This document shows, piece after piece, positions 1 through 6,910 of a stretch of 11,976 nt of DNA. Positions within the stretch are counted from its first letter, which is position 1, and each line of letters starts with the position of its first letter. The translations under genes were made by a program, and so were the position numbers. Origin of the DNA: an uncultured Pseudomonadota bacterium (GTDB lineage Bacteria; Myxococcota; UBA796); NCBI GenBank assembly GCA_913040875.1, contig CAJWHX010000061.1, positions 1 to 11,976 of the forward strand, given 5' to 3'. The notes beneath the pieces are model-generated. The model was not told the DNA's origin. It worked only from the letters and a program-made list of their open reading frames with translations, and searched no databases.

Positions 1-2
1 CA

Positions 3-1370
3 GGATTGGATGATGGAGATGATGATACCCAGCTCGATCAGGCAGGTGTGTTGAATTATGTGGATGGTTCCCAAGTGAATCTGGGTTCTGGTTCTCAAGT
101 GGATGGTTCAAATATTGTCACTGTAGATTCATACGCCTCCTATTTACCTGGTGACTTAGCAGATGGTGACTCCGATACATTGGCTAGCTTAAACTGTTTC
201 ATGGGAGAGATTGTCTCTTGGGGTCCCAACAACACTTGGGTATGCACATCTGATGCATCTCTTGAATGGCCTGACATCGCAACGATGCTCAGTGGAAATG
301 CTGCAGACCTCAATATGGGTACAACGATCGGTGGAGATACGATTGTTACAGCGACAACTGACATGGACACATTGAATGCTCTCGCGTGCCAAGATGGTGA
401 ACTCGCAAAGTACGATGGTAATCAGGGCATCTGGTACTGTGCCGGTGATGACAATACCTTCCTTGATCAGGCAGGTGTCTTAGGCTATGTAGACGGTTCG
501 CAAGTCAATCTTGGTATTGGTTCACAAGTAGACGGTTCAGCCATTGTCACAGCCGATTCGTACACGTCTTATCTTCCCAGTGATTTAGCCGATGGGGATG
601 CCGATACCCAACTCGATCAGGCAGGTGTCTTGGGATACGTACAGGGACAGACACTCAATCTGGGTACGAGTTCACAGGTCGATGGGTCAGATATCGTTAC
701 AGCCGATTCGTATACATCGTATCTTCCAAGTGATCTAGCCGATGGTGACGATGATACTCAGCTGTCTGACTCTGAAGTTGTCGACATGGTTCAAGGTTCA
801 AGTACCCTTGATCTCAGTGGCGACATCAGCGTTGCTGGAACAGCAACTTTTAATGATGCTGTCACTGCTGAGAGTGGACTTACAGTGAATGGTACCTTAG
901 TTACTGATACCATTCAAGGTTCATATGGATATAAGGAATTTACCACTGACCGAGTGGTTTCCAGTACGACTTCATCGAAAACCTATACCCTTCTCAATAT
1001 GCGGTGCAGCGGTCATTGGGGTAGTTACTTCGTAGAGATTGATCTGATCACTTATTACTATCGACCATCGGTCAGACGATATGAATACTACTGCGGAAAT
1101 GGAAACCACACCAGTGGGGGTGCGCTAGTGGAAATCTCAAACCCACAAACGGTCGGGTCATTGGTCAGTCTGGCGAAGACTTCTCCTGTAGACACAGGGT
1201 ATGATCACAGCAACATTCGCATGTACGATGTAGAGCTGCAAGTTACTCAAGGTCCATACGTGCAGTCCTACGCACGTGTTCGAACGTATGGTATGTGGGC
1301 GAGTCAACCGTCTGGTTCGACCCATAGCAACACCGCACCGAGCGCTATCTGGCCAACTTGGACTGAATAA
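3..1370 (+). CDS. Repetitive fibre-like surface protein, 5' end outside the window
   Basis: This open frame is already running at the left edge, so only the C-terminal 455 or so residues are visible. Numbering here starts at the codon at position 6. The visible part holds three 50-residue repeats (residues 8-57, 151-200 and 201-250), each built as LDQAGVLxYV, then SQVDGSxIVT, then SYLPxDLADGD. The first is separated from the other two by 93 residues containing two short modules that end in a Trp-x-Cys pair (WVC near 78-80, WYC near 143-145). A beta-rich linker follows (about 251-305), then a Tyr-rich C-terminal domain (about 306-454) with Cys334 and Cys363. No membrane segment or enzyme motif is visible. 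The layout recalls fibre shafts ending in a globular tip, as in phage tail fibres and large secreted proteins of deltaproteobacteria. I infer an extracellular or surface structural role and cannot name a family. The N-terminus, and so any signal peptide, is not visible. Confidence 0.75.
   Translation, partial: GLDDGDDDTQLDQAGVLNYVDGSQVNLGSGSQVDGSNIVTVDSYASYLPGDLADGDSDTLASLNCFMGEIVSWGPNNTWVCTSDASLEWPDIATMLSGNAADLNMGTTIGGDTIVTATTDMDTLNALACQDGELAKYDGNQGIWYCAGDDNTFLDQAGVLGYVDGSQVNLGIGSQVDGSAIVTADSYTSYLPSDLADGDADTQLDQAGVLGYVQGQTLNLGTSSQVDGSDIVTADSYTSYLPSDLADGDDDTQLSDSEVVDMVQGSSTLDLSGDISVAGTATFNDAVTAESGLTVNGTLVTDTIQGSYGYKEFTTDRVVSSTTSSKTYTLLNMRCSGHWGSYFVEIDLITYYYRPSVRRYEYYCGNGNHTSGGALVEISNPQTVGSLVSLAKTSPVDTGYDHSNIRMYDVELQVTQGPYVQSYARVRTYGMWASQPSGSTHSNTAPSAIWPTWTE
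27..755 (+). repeat. Three 150-bp coding repeats in the fibre-like protein
   Basis: Three units of exactly 50 codons occur at 27-176, 456-605 and 606-755. The last two are directly adjacent, and the first is separated by a 279-base insert at 177-455. All three share the DQAGVL, SQVDGS and DLADGD blocks. The second and third are most alike over their second half (VTADSYTSYLPSDLADGD in both), which suggests a local duplication. A further partial copy probably lies to the left, because the first visible residues (LDDGDDDTQL) look like the end of another unit. Confidence 0.8.
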
Positions 1371-1544
1371 CACATCATAGATGTTCTAGGCAGAGTCTTG
1401 AAGTCGAAGTTTCTTTGGTCAGCAGTTACGTTTGCTCCGATATACATTTCTTATGACCGAACATCTGTACTCTGAAATGAGAATGATCACTCACAGTGAC
1501 TTCTCCTCAATATTTCTTTACAAAAGACCCTCAAAAGAACTGCC
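1371..1544. other. Intergenic region with no confident element
   Basis: This is the longest gene-free stretch in the window (174 bases). It contains a TATACA box at 1441-1446 without a convincing -35 partner, and a small dyad, TCACT-CAC-AGTGA, at 1487-1499. I see no terminator with a T-run after the preceding gene. A promoter for the methyltransferase gene probably lies here but cannot be located reliably. Confidence 0.4.
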
Positions 1545-3221
1545 ATGTTTACACCACATCACATTCTCCGACGAACAAAAGCGGAACGATTGTATACAGA
1601 CCCCAACACCCGACTGTATCTAGAAGATCCACAACCTGTCTCGCAAAGTTTGGAGTGGAGATTGGCGGAGCGCTATTGGCATCATCATGGAGCCACACCG
1701 TTTTCTGATGGCTCTGTTCCGTACATTGTGAACAACTCAGGTTGGGCTCCTCGAGCAGCCGCAGAGATGGTTCTGACAGCGGGGCGGGTTGTAGAAGGAC
1801 CGTTGGTGGTCGTCGAGATTGGAGCGGGCAGTGGACTGTTTGCCAAGCAGGCCCTCGATCACATTCAAGAGGTGTCCACTCAGCAAGAACTCAACATTTA
1901 TGATCGGTTGACCTGGATTTGTACGGATGGTTCGGCTTTGGCTGTAGACAAGTGGAGAAACCGAGAACAATTTTCTTGCCACAAAGACCATATTGTATGC
2001 CAAGTGTTGCAGGCAGAGGATTTCAACTCACTTGATACACCACAAGGTACGCTAATTGGAGTGATGATCAACTACGCACTCGACAGCCTACCCCTCGAAG
2101 TGGTCAATACAAATGGGGAACGATTGCACTTACAATCTCACATCTGTATTGAACAGTCCAATTTAGAACAATGGCTGGGATTGTCCTTCACAGAAATTCA
2201 GGACTGCATTCAAAGTTCAAATCCAGAATCGCTCGATGCTCTACTTCCAATGTTGGACTTTTTGGAAGTGACTGCCAGTTTTAAGTCTGGAGTGGTTCCA
2301 TATGCAGATGCCGCTCTGTCTGCTGCACAAACCGATATCTCTATGGTTAATATTGGTGCCATCGAACTGTTGCAAGCCATTCATGAGCCGCTCTGTGATG
2401 GTGGCTTCATTCTGATCAATGATTATGGTCCCACGACACCAGAAGCCTTTTCCAATCAGCATTTTATTCATCGTTTTGGTGGAACAGCAACGGGTGGCAT
2501 AAATTTCCTTCATTTGGACGGTTTATTTGCCAATCTGGGCAGTACTGTATTTATACCGAATGGCGATGACCATCGAACAATACACACTCGTATGTATGTC
2601 AGAGGACAGAGTGAGCACTTTGACACCCCATTCTCCAAGCAGTACAGCGATCCTCGATATGTTCAATCTGATCGGATTGGATTGTGGATCCGATCGTACA
2701 TTGGGTCCGGTCAATACTCAGAGGCTCTAGAACTCTTTGAGCGTCATCTCAAGTGGTGTCCTACGGATTGGTTTCAACTTGCGCAGGCTGCACAGCTGCT
2801 CATGCAACAATTTGGACAGGTAGCAGAGGCAAGTGAACTCGCCTCGGAGGCCGTTCGGCTCAATCCATGGAGTTCGACACTGGTATGGAACATTTATGGA
2901 TCGGCACTGTTCTCGAATGAAGACTACGATGGTGCGACCGATGCTTGGAATACAGCGATAGAGATTCATCCTGAGGATCCCAGTACATGGTTGAATTTTA
3001 GTTATCTGTATGTGCTTCGCGATCAAAAAGAACTGGCACTGCAGGCAATTGCCAAAGGACTGGCCTACGATCGCAACGGTCAACTGCGCTCCGCATTGTT
3101 GCACAAACAAGCAGAAATTATAGACGCAGGACTGCAATTTGAAGTGGCAAAGTTAGATCGTTCTGGACGAAGACATAGAACCCTTGTCGATGCTTTTAAA
3201 AGCGTGAACAAGTCTGAATGA
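1545..3221 (+). CDS. MidA-like SAM-dependent methyltransferase with C-terminal TPR region
   Basis: This 558-residue protein has a class I methyltransferase core. The glycine-rich SAM-binding motif VVVEIGAGSG is at residues 88-97, and TDGSA at 127-131 may be part of the second SAM-contact region. NYALDSLP (176-183) and ILINDYG (289-295) fit the positions of the NE-x-x-DA-x-P and IDYG motifs of the MidA/NDUFAF7 family, whose studied members methylate an arginine in a respiratory complex I subunit. MidA-family identity is my reading of these weak motifs; the Asn-Glu pair is replaced by Asn-Tyr. Residues about 385-515 form TPR-like helical pairs (YSEALELFERHL, ASELASEAVRLNP, YDGATDAWNTAIEIHPED), which suggests a protein partner or protein substrate. 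There is no signal peptide, so it is probably cytoplasmic. The ATG is the only good start after the in-frame stop at 1497-1499; its ribosome binding site is weak. The substrate is unknown. Confidence 0.8.
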   Translation: MFTPHHILRRTKAERLYTDPNTRLYLEDPQPVSQSLEWRLAERYWHHHGATPFSDGSVPYIVNNSGWAPRAAAEMVLTAGRVVEGPLVVVEIGAGSGLFAKQALDHIQEVSTQQELNIYDRLTWICTDGSALAVDKWRNREQFSCHKDHIVCQVLQAEDFNSLDTPQGTLIGVMINYALDSLPLEVVNTNGERLHLQSHICIEQSNLEQWLGLSFTEIQDCIQSSNPESLDALLPMLDFLEVTASFKSGVVPYADAALSAAQTDISMVNIGAIELLQAIHEPLCDGGFILINDYGPTTPEAFSNQHFIHRFGGTATGGINFLHLDGLFANLGSTVFIPNGDDHRTIHTRMYVRGQSEHFDTPFSKQYSDPRYVQSDRIGLWIRSYIGSGQYSEALELFERHLKWCPTDWFQLAQAAQLLMQQFGQVAEASELASEAVRLNPWSSTLVWNIYGSALFSNEDYDGATDAWNTAIEIHPEDPSTWLNFSYLYVLRDQKELALQAIAKGLAYDRNGQLRSALLHKQAEIIDAGLQFEVAKLDRSGRRHRTLVDAFKSVNKSE

Positions 3222-3250
3222 TACAACTCTGTAAACGGTCCTTGAGCAAA

Positions 3251-3259
3251 TGATATACT
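3251..3259 (+). promoter_or_regulatory. Extended -10 promoter-like element before the MopE-repeat gene
   Basis: TGATATACT fits an extended -10 box (TG, one base, then TATACT, one mismatch to TATAAT). No good -35 box is visible, which extended -10 promoters can tolerate. Transcription would start near 3266, giving a leader of about 18 bases that still includes the ribosome binding site at 3273-3278. It is supported by sequence match only. Confidence 0.35.
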
Positions 3260-3285
3260 ATCCACATCAGCTGGAGGGATAGTAT
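3255..3285. promoter_or_regulatory. Perfect 9-bp inverted repeat enclosing the start of the MopE-repeat gene
   Basis: ATACTATCC at 3255-3263 is the exact reverse complement of GGATAGTAT at 3277-3285, separated by 13 bases that include CAGCTG. The right arm contains the end of the GGAGGG ribosome binding site and the first two bases of the ATG at 3284. The left arm overlaps the -10-like box. In a transcript reading through from upstream, this could fold into a hairpin hiding the start codon. In DNA it could be an operator. A transcript starting near 3266 would lack the left arm and could not form the hairpin. Confidence 0.5.
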
Positions 3286-5527
3286 GTGGTTTGGGATGGT
3301 ATTGTTTGGGGCGTGTCGCTCAGAGGATGTGTATAAAGAAGGGGTGGTTGATACTGCGGAAACGTTGTCCGATTCGGATGGGGATGGTTATTTCTCAGAT
3401 GAAGATTGTGATGACAGTTCGAGTACCATTTATCCTGGTTCTGAAGAATTGTGTGACGGCGTAGACAACGATTGCGACGGCGACATCGACGAAGGGGTAC
3501 TCAGTACATTTTACTTGGATGTCGATCAAGATGGCTTCGGTGATGATGCTGAAACACTGGAAGCATGTGATGTTCGTGAAGGCTATGTGGCCATTGGAAA
3601 TGACTGTGATGATACCAATGCCGATGTTTTTCCCTCGGCTCCTGAAATCTGCGATGAAGTAGACAACGATTGCAATGAACTCATCGATGACAATGTGGGA
3701 TCGATGTACTATCTAGATCAAGACATGGACGGGTTTGGTGTGGACTCTGAAACCTTTTTATTGTGTTCAGATACCGAGGGATTTGCCAGTACCGCTGGAG
3801 ATTGCAATGATTTCAATCAGCTGGTGTATCCTGGTGCACCAGAGTTGTGTGATGAAATTGACAACGATTGCAATGAGGTTGTGGACGATGGTGGACTCTA
3901 TACCTTCTACGCAGATGTGGATGAAGATGGATACGGAGATGCCGGTGACTTTATAGAATCTTGTTCCATTCCAGAAGGCTATGTGTTCAACAGTGAAGAT
4001 TGTGATGATGCCGCTAGCAATATCAATCCGAGTGCCGAAGAAGTGTGCAACGGGATTGATGACAATTGCGATACGGTAAGCGATGAGGGAGTAGAAATCC
4101 TCTATTACGCAGACACCGACGCCGATGGCTTTGGAGATGCCAGCAACACGACCTACAATTGCAGCGAACCGTCTGGATATACGACCAACGACTTGGATTG
4201 TGATGATGGTAATGGTGCGGTGAATCCGAATGCTGCAGAGGTGTGCAACGGGATTGATGAGAACTGCAATGGGGTCGTAGATGAGGGTGTCGAGATAGCG
4301 TACTATTATGATGGTGATGCCGATGGATGGGGTGACAGTGCAACAATGGCACTCAGCTGCAGTGCACCCATTCAGCACGTTCTCCAAAATGGGGACTGCA
4401 ACGATAGCGATCCAAGCATCTATCCCAGCAATCAAGAAGTATGCGACAGCCTCGATAATAATTGCAATGCACTGGTAGATGAGGGGGTGGAGAGTACCTT
4501 TTATTTTGACGATGATGGCGATGGATATGGGGATACCAACACATCGGTTATGGGATGTAACGCACCCACGGACTATACGTCTGTAGTGGGGGATTGTGAT
4601 GATAGCAACAGCGACATTTTTCCGAGTGCTTCCCTAGGCTGTGATGGTATCGATTACGACTGCGACGGCATCATTGATAACGACGCTGATGGAGATGGAT
4701 ACTCAGATGTAGCCTGCGGCGGATTGGATTGTGATGATGCAGATGTGACGGTTTATGATGTTTGTATCGATGGAACAAGTTGTATTGATATCTTGACGCA
4801 GGGCGGAAGTACTGGCGATGGACTGTACGAGATTGATCCGGACGGTGTCGGTGGTGAGGATTCCTATTTTGCGTACTGTGACATGACCACCAACGGTGGA
4901 GGCTGGACCTTAGCAATGCGCTTTGACAATCCTTCGCAGTTTACATTCAACTCTCCCTATTGGACCAATGAAACGACACTCAATGAAACCGATACGGATC
5001 CCAATGGAACCACAGACGCCAAGTATGAGGCCTTCTCAACCCTTCAGGCAACCGCGATACAGGGTTGCATGACACGTGCCGGCAGCAGTGGATGTAAAAT
5101 GTATGCGCTGACACAGCCACAAACGTTGTACAGTTTGTTTACGAATACACCCATTGGCTCTGACAGCAACAACAGTGGTGGATTGTTTTTCTCCGAAGCC
5201 GAAAGCGACAGCATGGAGTGGTTGACCATCATCGGTATTGGGCAAAGCGTCCTAACGACTCCGAACTGGAGCAATTACGTCAGGGTTGGTATCAACATCG
5301 ATGATGACTTGAGCTGTTGTGACGCTCGCATTCGGTTTGGGTTGGCCCTCAACAATCAAACAGATGTCTATACGTTGAATGACACGGCCGGTTTTGGTGC
5401 GAGTTCCTATTATGATTGCTCTTCCTGTTCAGATCCGCTGACTTCAGATCACCCTTGGAGTGTTGGTGCTGGGTTTACCTCCGACAATGGTAACTATGAC
5501 GCCTATGGAACCATTTGGATTCGTTAA
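3284..5527 (+). CDS. Putative lipoprotein with MopE-type metal-binding repeats and a fibrinogen-like domain
   Basis: This 747-residue protein begins with a very short hydrophobic stretch ending in LFGAC (Cys11), a plausible lipobox. Residues 31-494 form an array of MopE-type repeats. Each has an acidic DxDGxG loop, a D-C-(D/N)-D block and a C-(D/N)-x-x-D-x-(D/N)-C block. Seven full units and a shortened eighth are present. The acidic loops resemble calcium-binding loops, and the family is named after the copper-binding MopE protein of Methylococcus capsulatus; which metal is bound here is unknown. Residues about 500-747 form a fibrinogen-related domain of the bacterial YCD...GGGWT type (YCD at 531-533, GGGWTL at 538-543), a class linked to ligand or sugar binding. 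It is probably anchored or exposed at the cell surface. GGAGGG at 3273-3278 sits 5 bases before the ATG, and an in-frame stop at 3251-3253 rules out a longer form. Unusually, the signal has no Lys or Arg before the hydrophobic part. Confidence 0.85.
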   Translation: MWFGMVLFGACRSEDVYKEGVVDTAETLSDSDGDGYFSDEDCDDSSSTIYPGSEELCDGVDNDCDGDIDEGVLSTFYLDVDQDGFGDDAETLEACDVREGYVAIGNDCDDTNADVFPSAPEICDEVDNDCNELIDDNVGSMYYLDQDMDGFGVDSETFLLCSDTEGFASTAGDCNDFNQLVYPGAPELCDEIDNDCNEVVDDGGLYTFYADVDEDGYGDAGDFIESCSIPEGYVFNSEDCDDAASNINPSAEEVCNGIDDNCDTVSDEGVEILYYADTDADGFGDASNTTYNCSEPSGYTTNDLDCDDGNGAVNPNAAEVCNGIDENCNGVVDEGVEIAYYYDGDADGWGDSATMALSCSAPIQHVLQNGDCNDSDPSIYPSNQEVCDSLDNNCNALVDEGVESTFYFDDDGDGYGDTNTSVMGCNAPTDYTSVVGDCDDSNSDIFPSASLGCDGIDYDCDGIIDNDADGDGYSDVACGGLDCDDADVTVYDVCIDGTSCIDILTQGGSTGDGLYEIDPDGVGGEDSYFAYCDMTTNGGGWTLAMRFDNPSQFTFNSPYWTNETTLNETDTDPNGTTDAKYEAFSTLQATAIQGCMTRAGSSGCKMYALTQPQTLYSLFTNTPIGSDSNNSGGLFFSEAESDSMEWLTIIGIGQSVLTTPNWSNYVRVGINIDDDLSCCDARIRFGLALNNQTDVYTLNDTAGFGASSYYDCSSCSDPLTSDHPWSVGAGFTSDNGNYDAYGTIWIR
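3374..4765 (+). repeat. Tandem array of 198-bp MopE-type coding repeats
   Basis: The first Cys of the C-(D/N)-x-x-D-x-(D/N)-C block falls at residues 57, 123, 189, 255, 321, 387 and 453, exactly 66 residues (198 bases) apart each time. Sequence between the anchors varies freely while length does not. A shortened unit (DGDGYSDVACGGLDCDD) closes the array. The fixed spacing fits tandem duplication followed by divergence under a length constraint. Confidence 0.9.
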
Positions 5528-5655
5528 ATGGCTTGGTGTATGTATGGTAGATGCTTAGTAGAGCAGTCTATCTTTGATGAGATATTGTGCGTTGTATGCA
5601 GAATACGTTAGAAATTGACTGACGACAAAATGTGAACACATCTTCGTGAGGCTTT

Positions 5656-6906
5656 ATGAAATACGACGTTTTCTTTTCCATTTCACAAACGCCAGTGGAT
5701 GGGTATATGCCTGATGAACCAACGATGCTTCGGAATTTCTTTTCCCAAGTTCAGCTGGCGGATCGTTTGGGATACGGAACAGCGTGGGTTGCCCAAGCCC
5801 ATTTGTCGACCGAAATTCAAAAGCGCAACAAGAAACCTGTGGTGCCTCATTTTCAAGGAGAAATTGGACTGTGTACAGATTTCTTTCAATTAGCTCATAA
5901 GGTTTTTGCTTGTACGAAGAATATTGAAGTCGGTTCCGCTGTGATGAGTCTAATGTGTAATGGTGGTCCGATTGGGATGGCGGAGCGCATTGGAAATTTT
6001 TGTACATTGCACGGACTCAATCCCGACGAACGTCGACGTTTGCACATTGGGTTTGCCACCGGTCGTTTTGAGTTTATGGGTCGTCCCTATGGTTTTGTGC
6101 CTCGAGATGCTGTCGAGGAGGCGGCGTGGCCGGCGTTAAAGGGGCAGATTTTCTTAGAAGCAACCGATGTGTTCCTTCGACTATTGAGGGGAGAGGTCTT
6201 GTCGAGTAATGATACATATGAAACAGTGTTGACTCGCAAAAACTTCCGTTCTGATGGAGACTGGGAACGTGTTCAACAAACGGCTCATGAGACCTATGGT
6301 TTGCCCGCGGATACTCCAGAAGTTCCGATTTGCAAGCGGTATGTATTTGAGGAAATTAAGACCATTCCACAAGACTGGGACCGCTCTTTGTTGTCGCTGA
6401 TCGTTGGTTCACATGACCCAGCGGCTCAGCAGCGGTGCAACAAATGGATGCCGACAAAGGTCTTCAACCTCTCCATCACCAATGATGAAATTATCAACAA
6501 GACCCACGCTCGAATGGCGGACTGCTTTCATGATTCTGGTGGCGAGTGGAAGAGAGAGTACATGCCTCGCACAGCGATGGTGTTCTTACATGATGACGAC
6601 AGCAACAGCGTAGAGGAAAATGATGCGGCAGCGCATGCACACGCCACCAAAGCACTGTCCGCATACTGGCAAGCATTGCAGGGGACTCTGGATCCATCGA
6701 AAGTGGAAAAGGCAGCCAACAATGCACTCGTTGGGTCACCAGAGACCATCGCCAAGCAAATTGTAGAGCGCTATCATCCAGAGGATAGATTGATGCTGTG
6801 GTTTGACTTTTTCAACCACGACAATGCTCACGTTTCGATGATGATGGAACAGTTTCAAGCCAAAGTGGCTCCACTTGTAAAGAGCAGTCTATCGGGAGAC
6901 GAGTAA
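5656..6906 (+). CDS. Luciferase-like (LLM class) flavin-dependent monooxygenase
   Basis: The 416-residue protein belongs to the bacterial luciferase-like TIM-barrel flavoenzymes, which use reduced flavin, usually FMNH2 supplied by a separate reductase, and O2 to oxidise a substrate. The N-terminal strand (MKYDVFFSIS), LADRLGYGTAWVAQAHL at 34-50, RLHIGFATGRFEFMG at 128-142 and a C-terminal GSPETIAKQIVERY (360-373) followed by MMMEQFQAKVAPLV all fit the family pattern. No flavin reductase gene is in the window. The length is at the long end for the family. GAGG at 5648-5651 lies 4 bases before the ATG. The gene is followed after 4 bases by an asparaginase-II-family gene, so the two are almost surely co-transcribed. 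The family covers luciferases, alkane-sulfonate monooxygenases and ring openers such as RutA; the substrate here cannot be read from sequence. It is expected to be cytoplasmic. Confidence 0.85.
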   Translation: MKYDVFFSISQTPVDGYMPDEPTMLRNFFSQVQLADRLGYGTAWVAQAHLSTEIQKRNKKPVVPHFQGEIGLCTDFFQLAHKVFACTKNIEVGSAVMSLMCNGGPIGMAERIGNFCTLHGLNPDERRRLHIGFATGRFEFMGRPYGFVPRDAVEEAAWPALKGQIFLEATDVFLRLLRGEVLSSNDTYETVLTRKNFRSDGDWERVQQTAHETYGLPADTPEVPICKRYVFEEIKTIPQDWDRSLLSLIVGSHDPAAQQRCNKWMPTKVFNLSITNDEIINKTHARMADCFHDSGGEWKREYMPRTAMVFLHDDDSNSVEENDAAAHAHATKALSAYWQALQGTLDPSKVEKAANNALVGSPETIAKQIVERYHPEDRLMLWFDFFNHDNAHVSMMMEQFQAKVAPLVKSSLSGDE

Positions 6907-6910
6907 TATT

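Noticed and set aside
1487..1499. TCACT-CAC-AGTGA dyad upstream of the methyltransferase gene.
   Set aside because: Five-base arms are expected by chance in a window of this length, and no promoter is placed around it.
1432..1623. A 63-residue plus-strand open frame overlapping the start of the methyltransferase gene.
   Set aside because: It overlaps the real gene in another frame, has no ribosome binding site and has no recognisable content.
3767..4435. A 222-residue open frame on the minus strand within the MopE repeat array.
   Set aside because: It is the mirror of the repeated Asp- and Cys-rich codons and yields a periodic Ile/Val-rich product. It has no ribosome binding site that stands out, and the plus-strand reading matches a known family.
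3767..4765. Regular 198-base repeats considered as a CRISPR or satellite array.
   Set aside because: The repeats are in frame, diverged and code for a known protein repeat; there are no short identical repeats with unique spacers.
5548..5572. A hairpin with arms TAGATGCT and AGCAGTCTA after the MopE-repeat gene, as a possible terminator.
   Set aside because: The stem is AT-rich with a bulge and no T-run follows, so a Rho-independent terminator is not supported.
5615..5643. TTGACT at 5615-5620 as the -35 of a promoter for the monooxygenase gene.
   Set aside because: The -35 match is good, but no acceptable -10 box is found 16-18 bases downstream.
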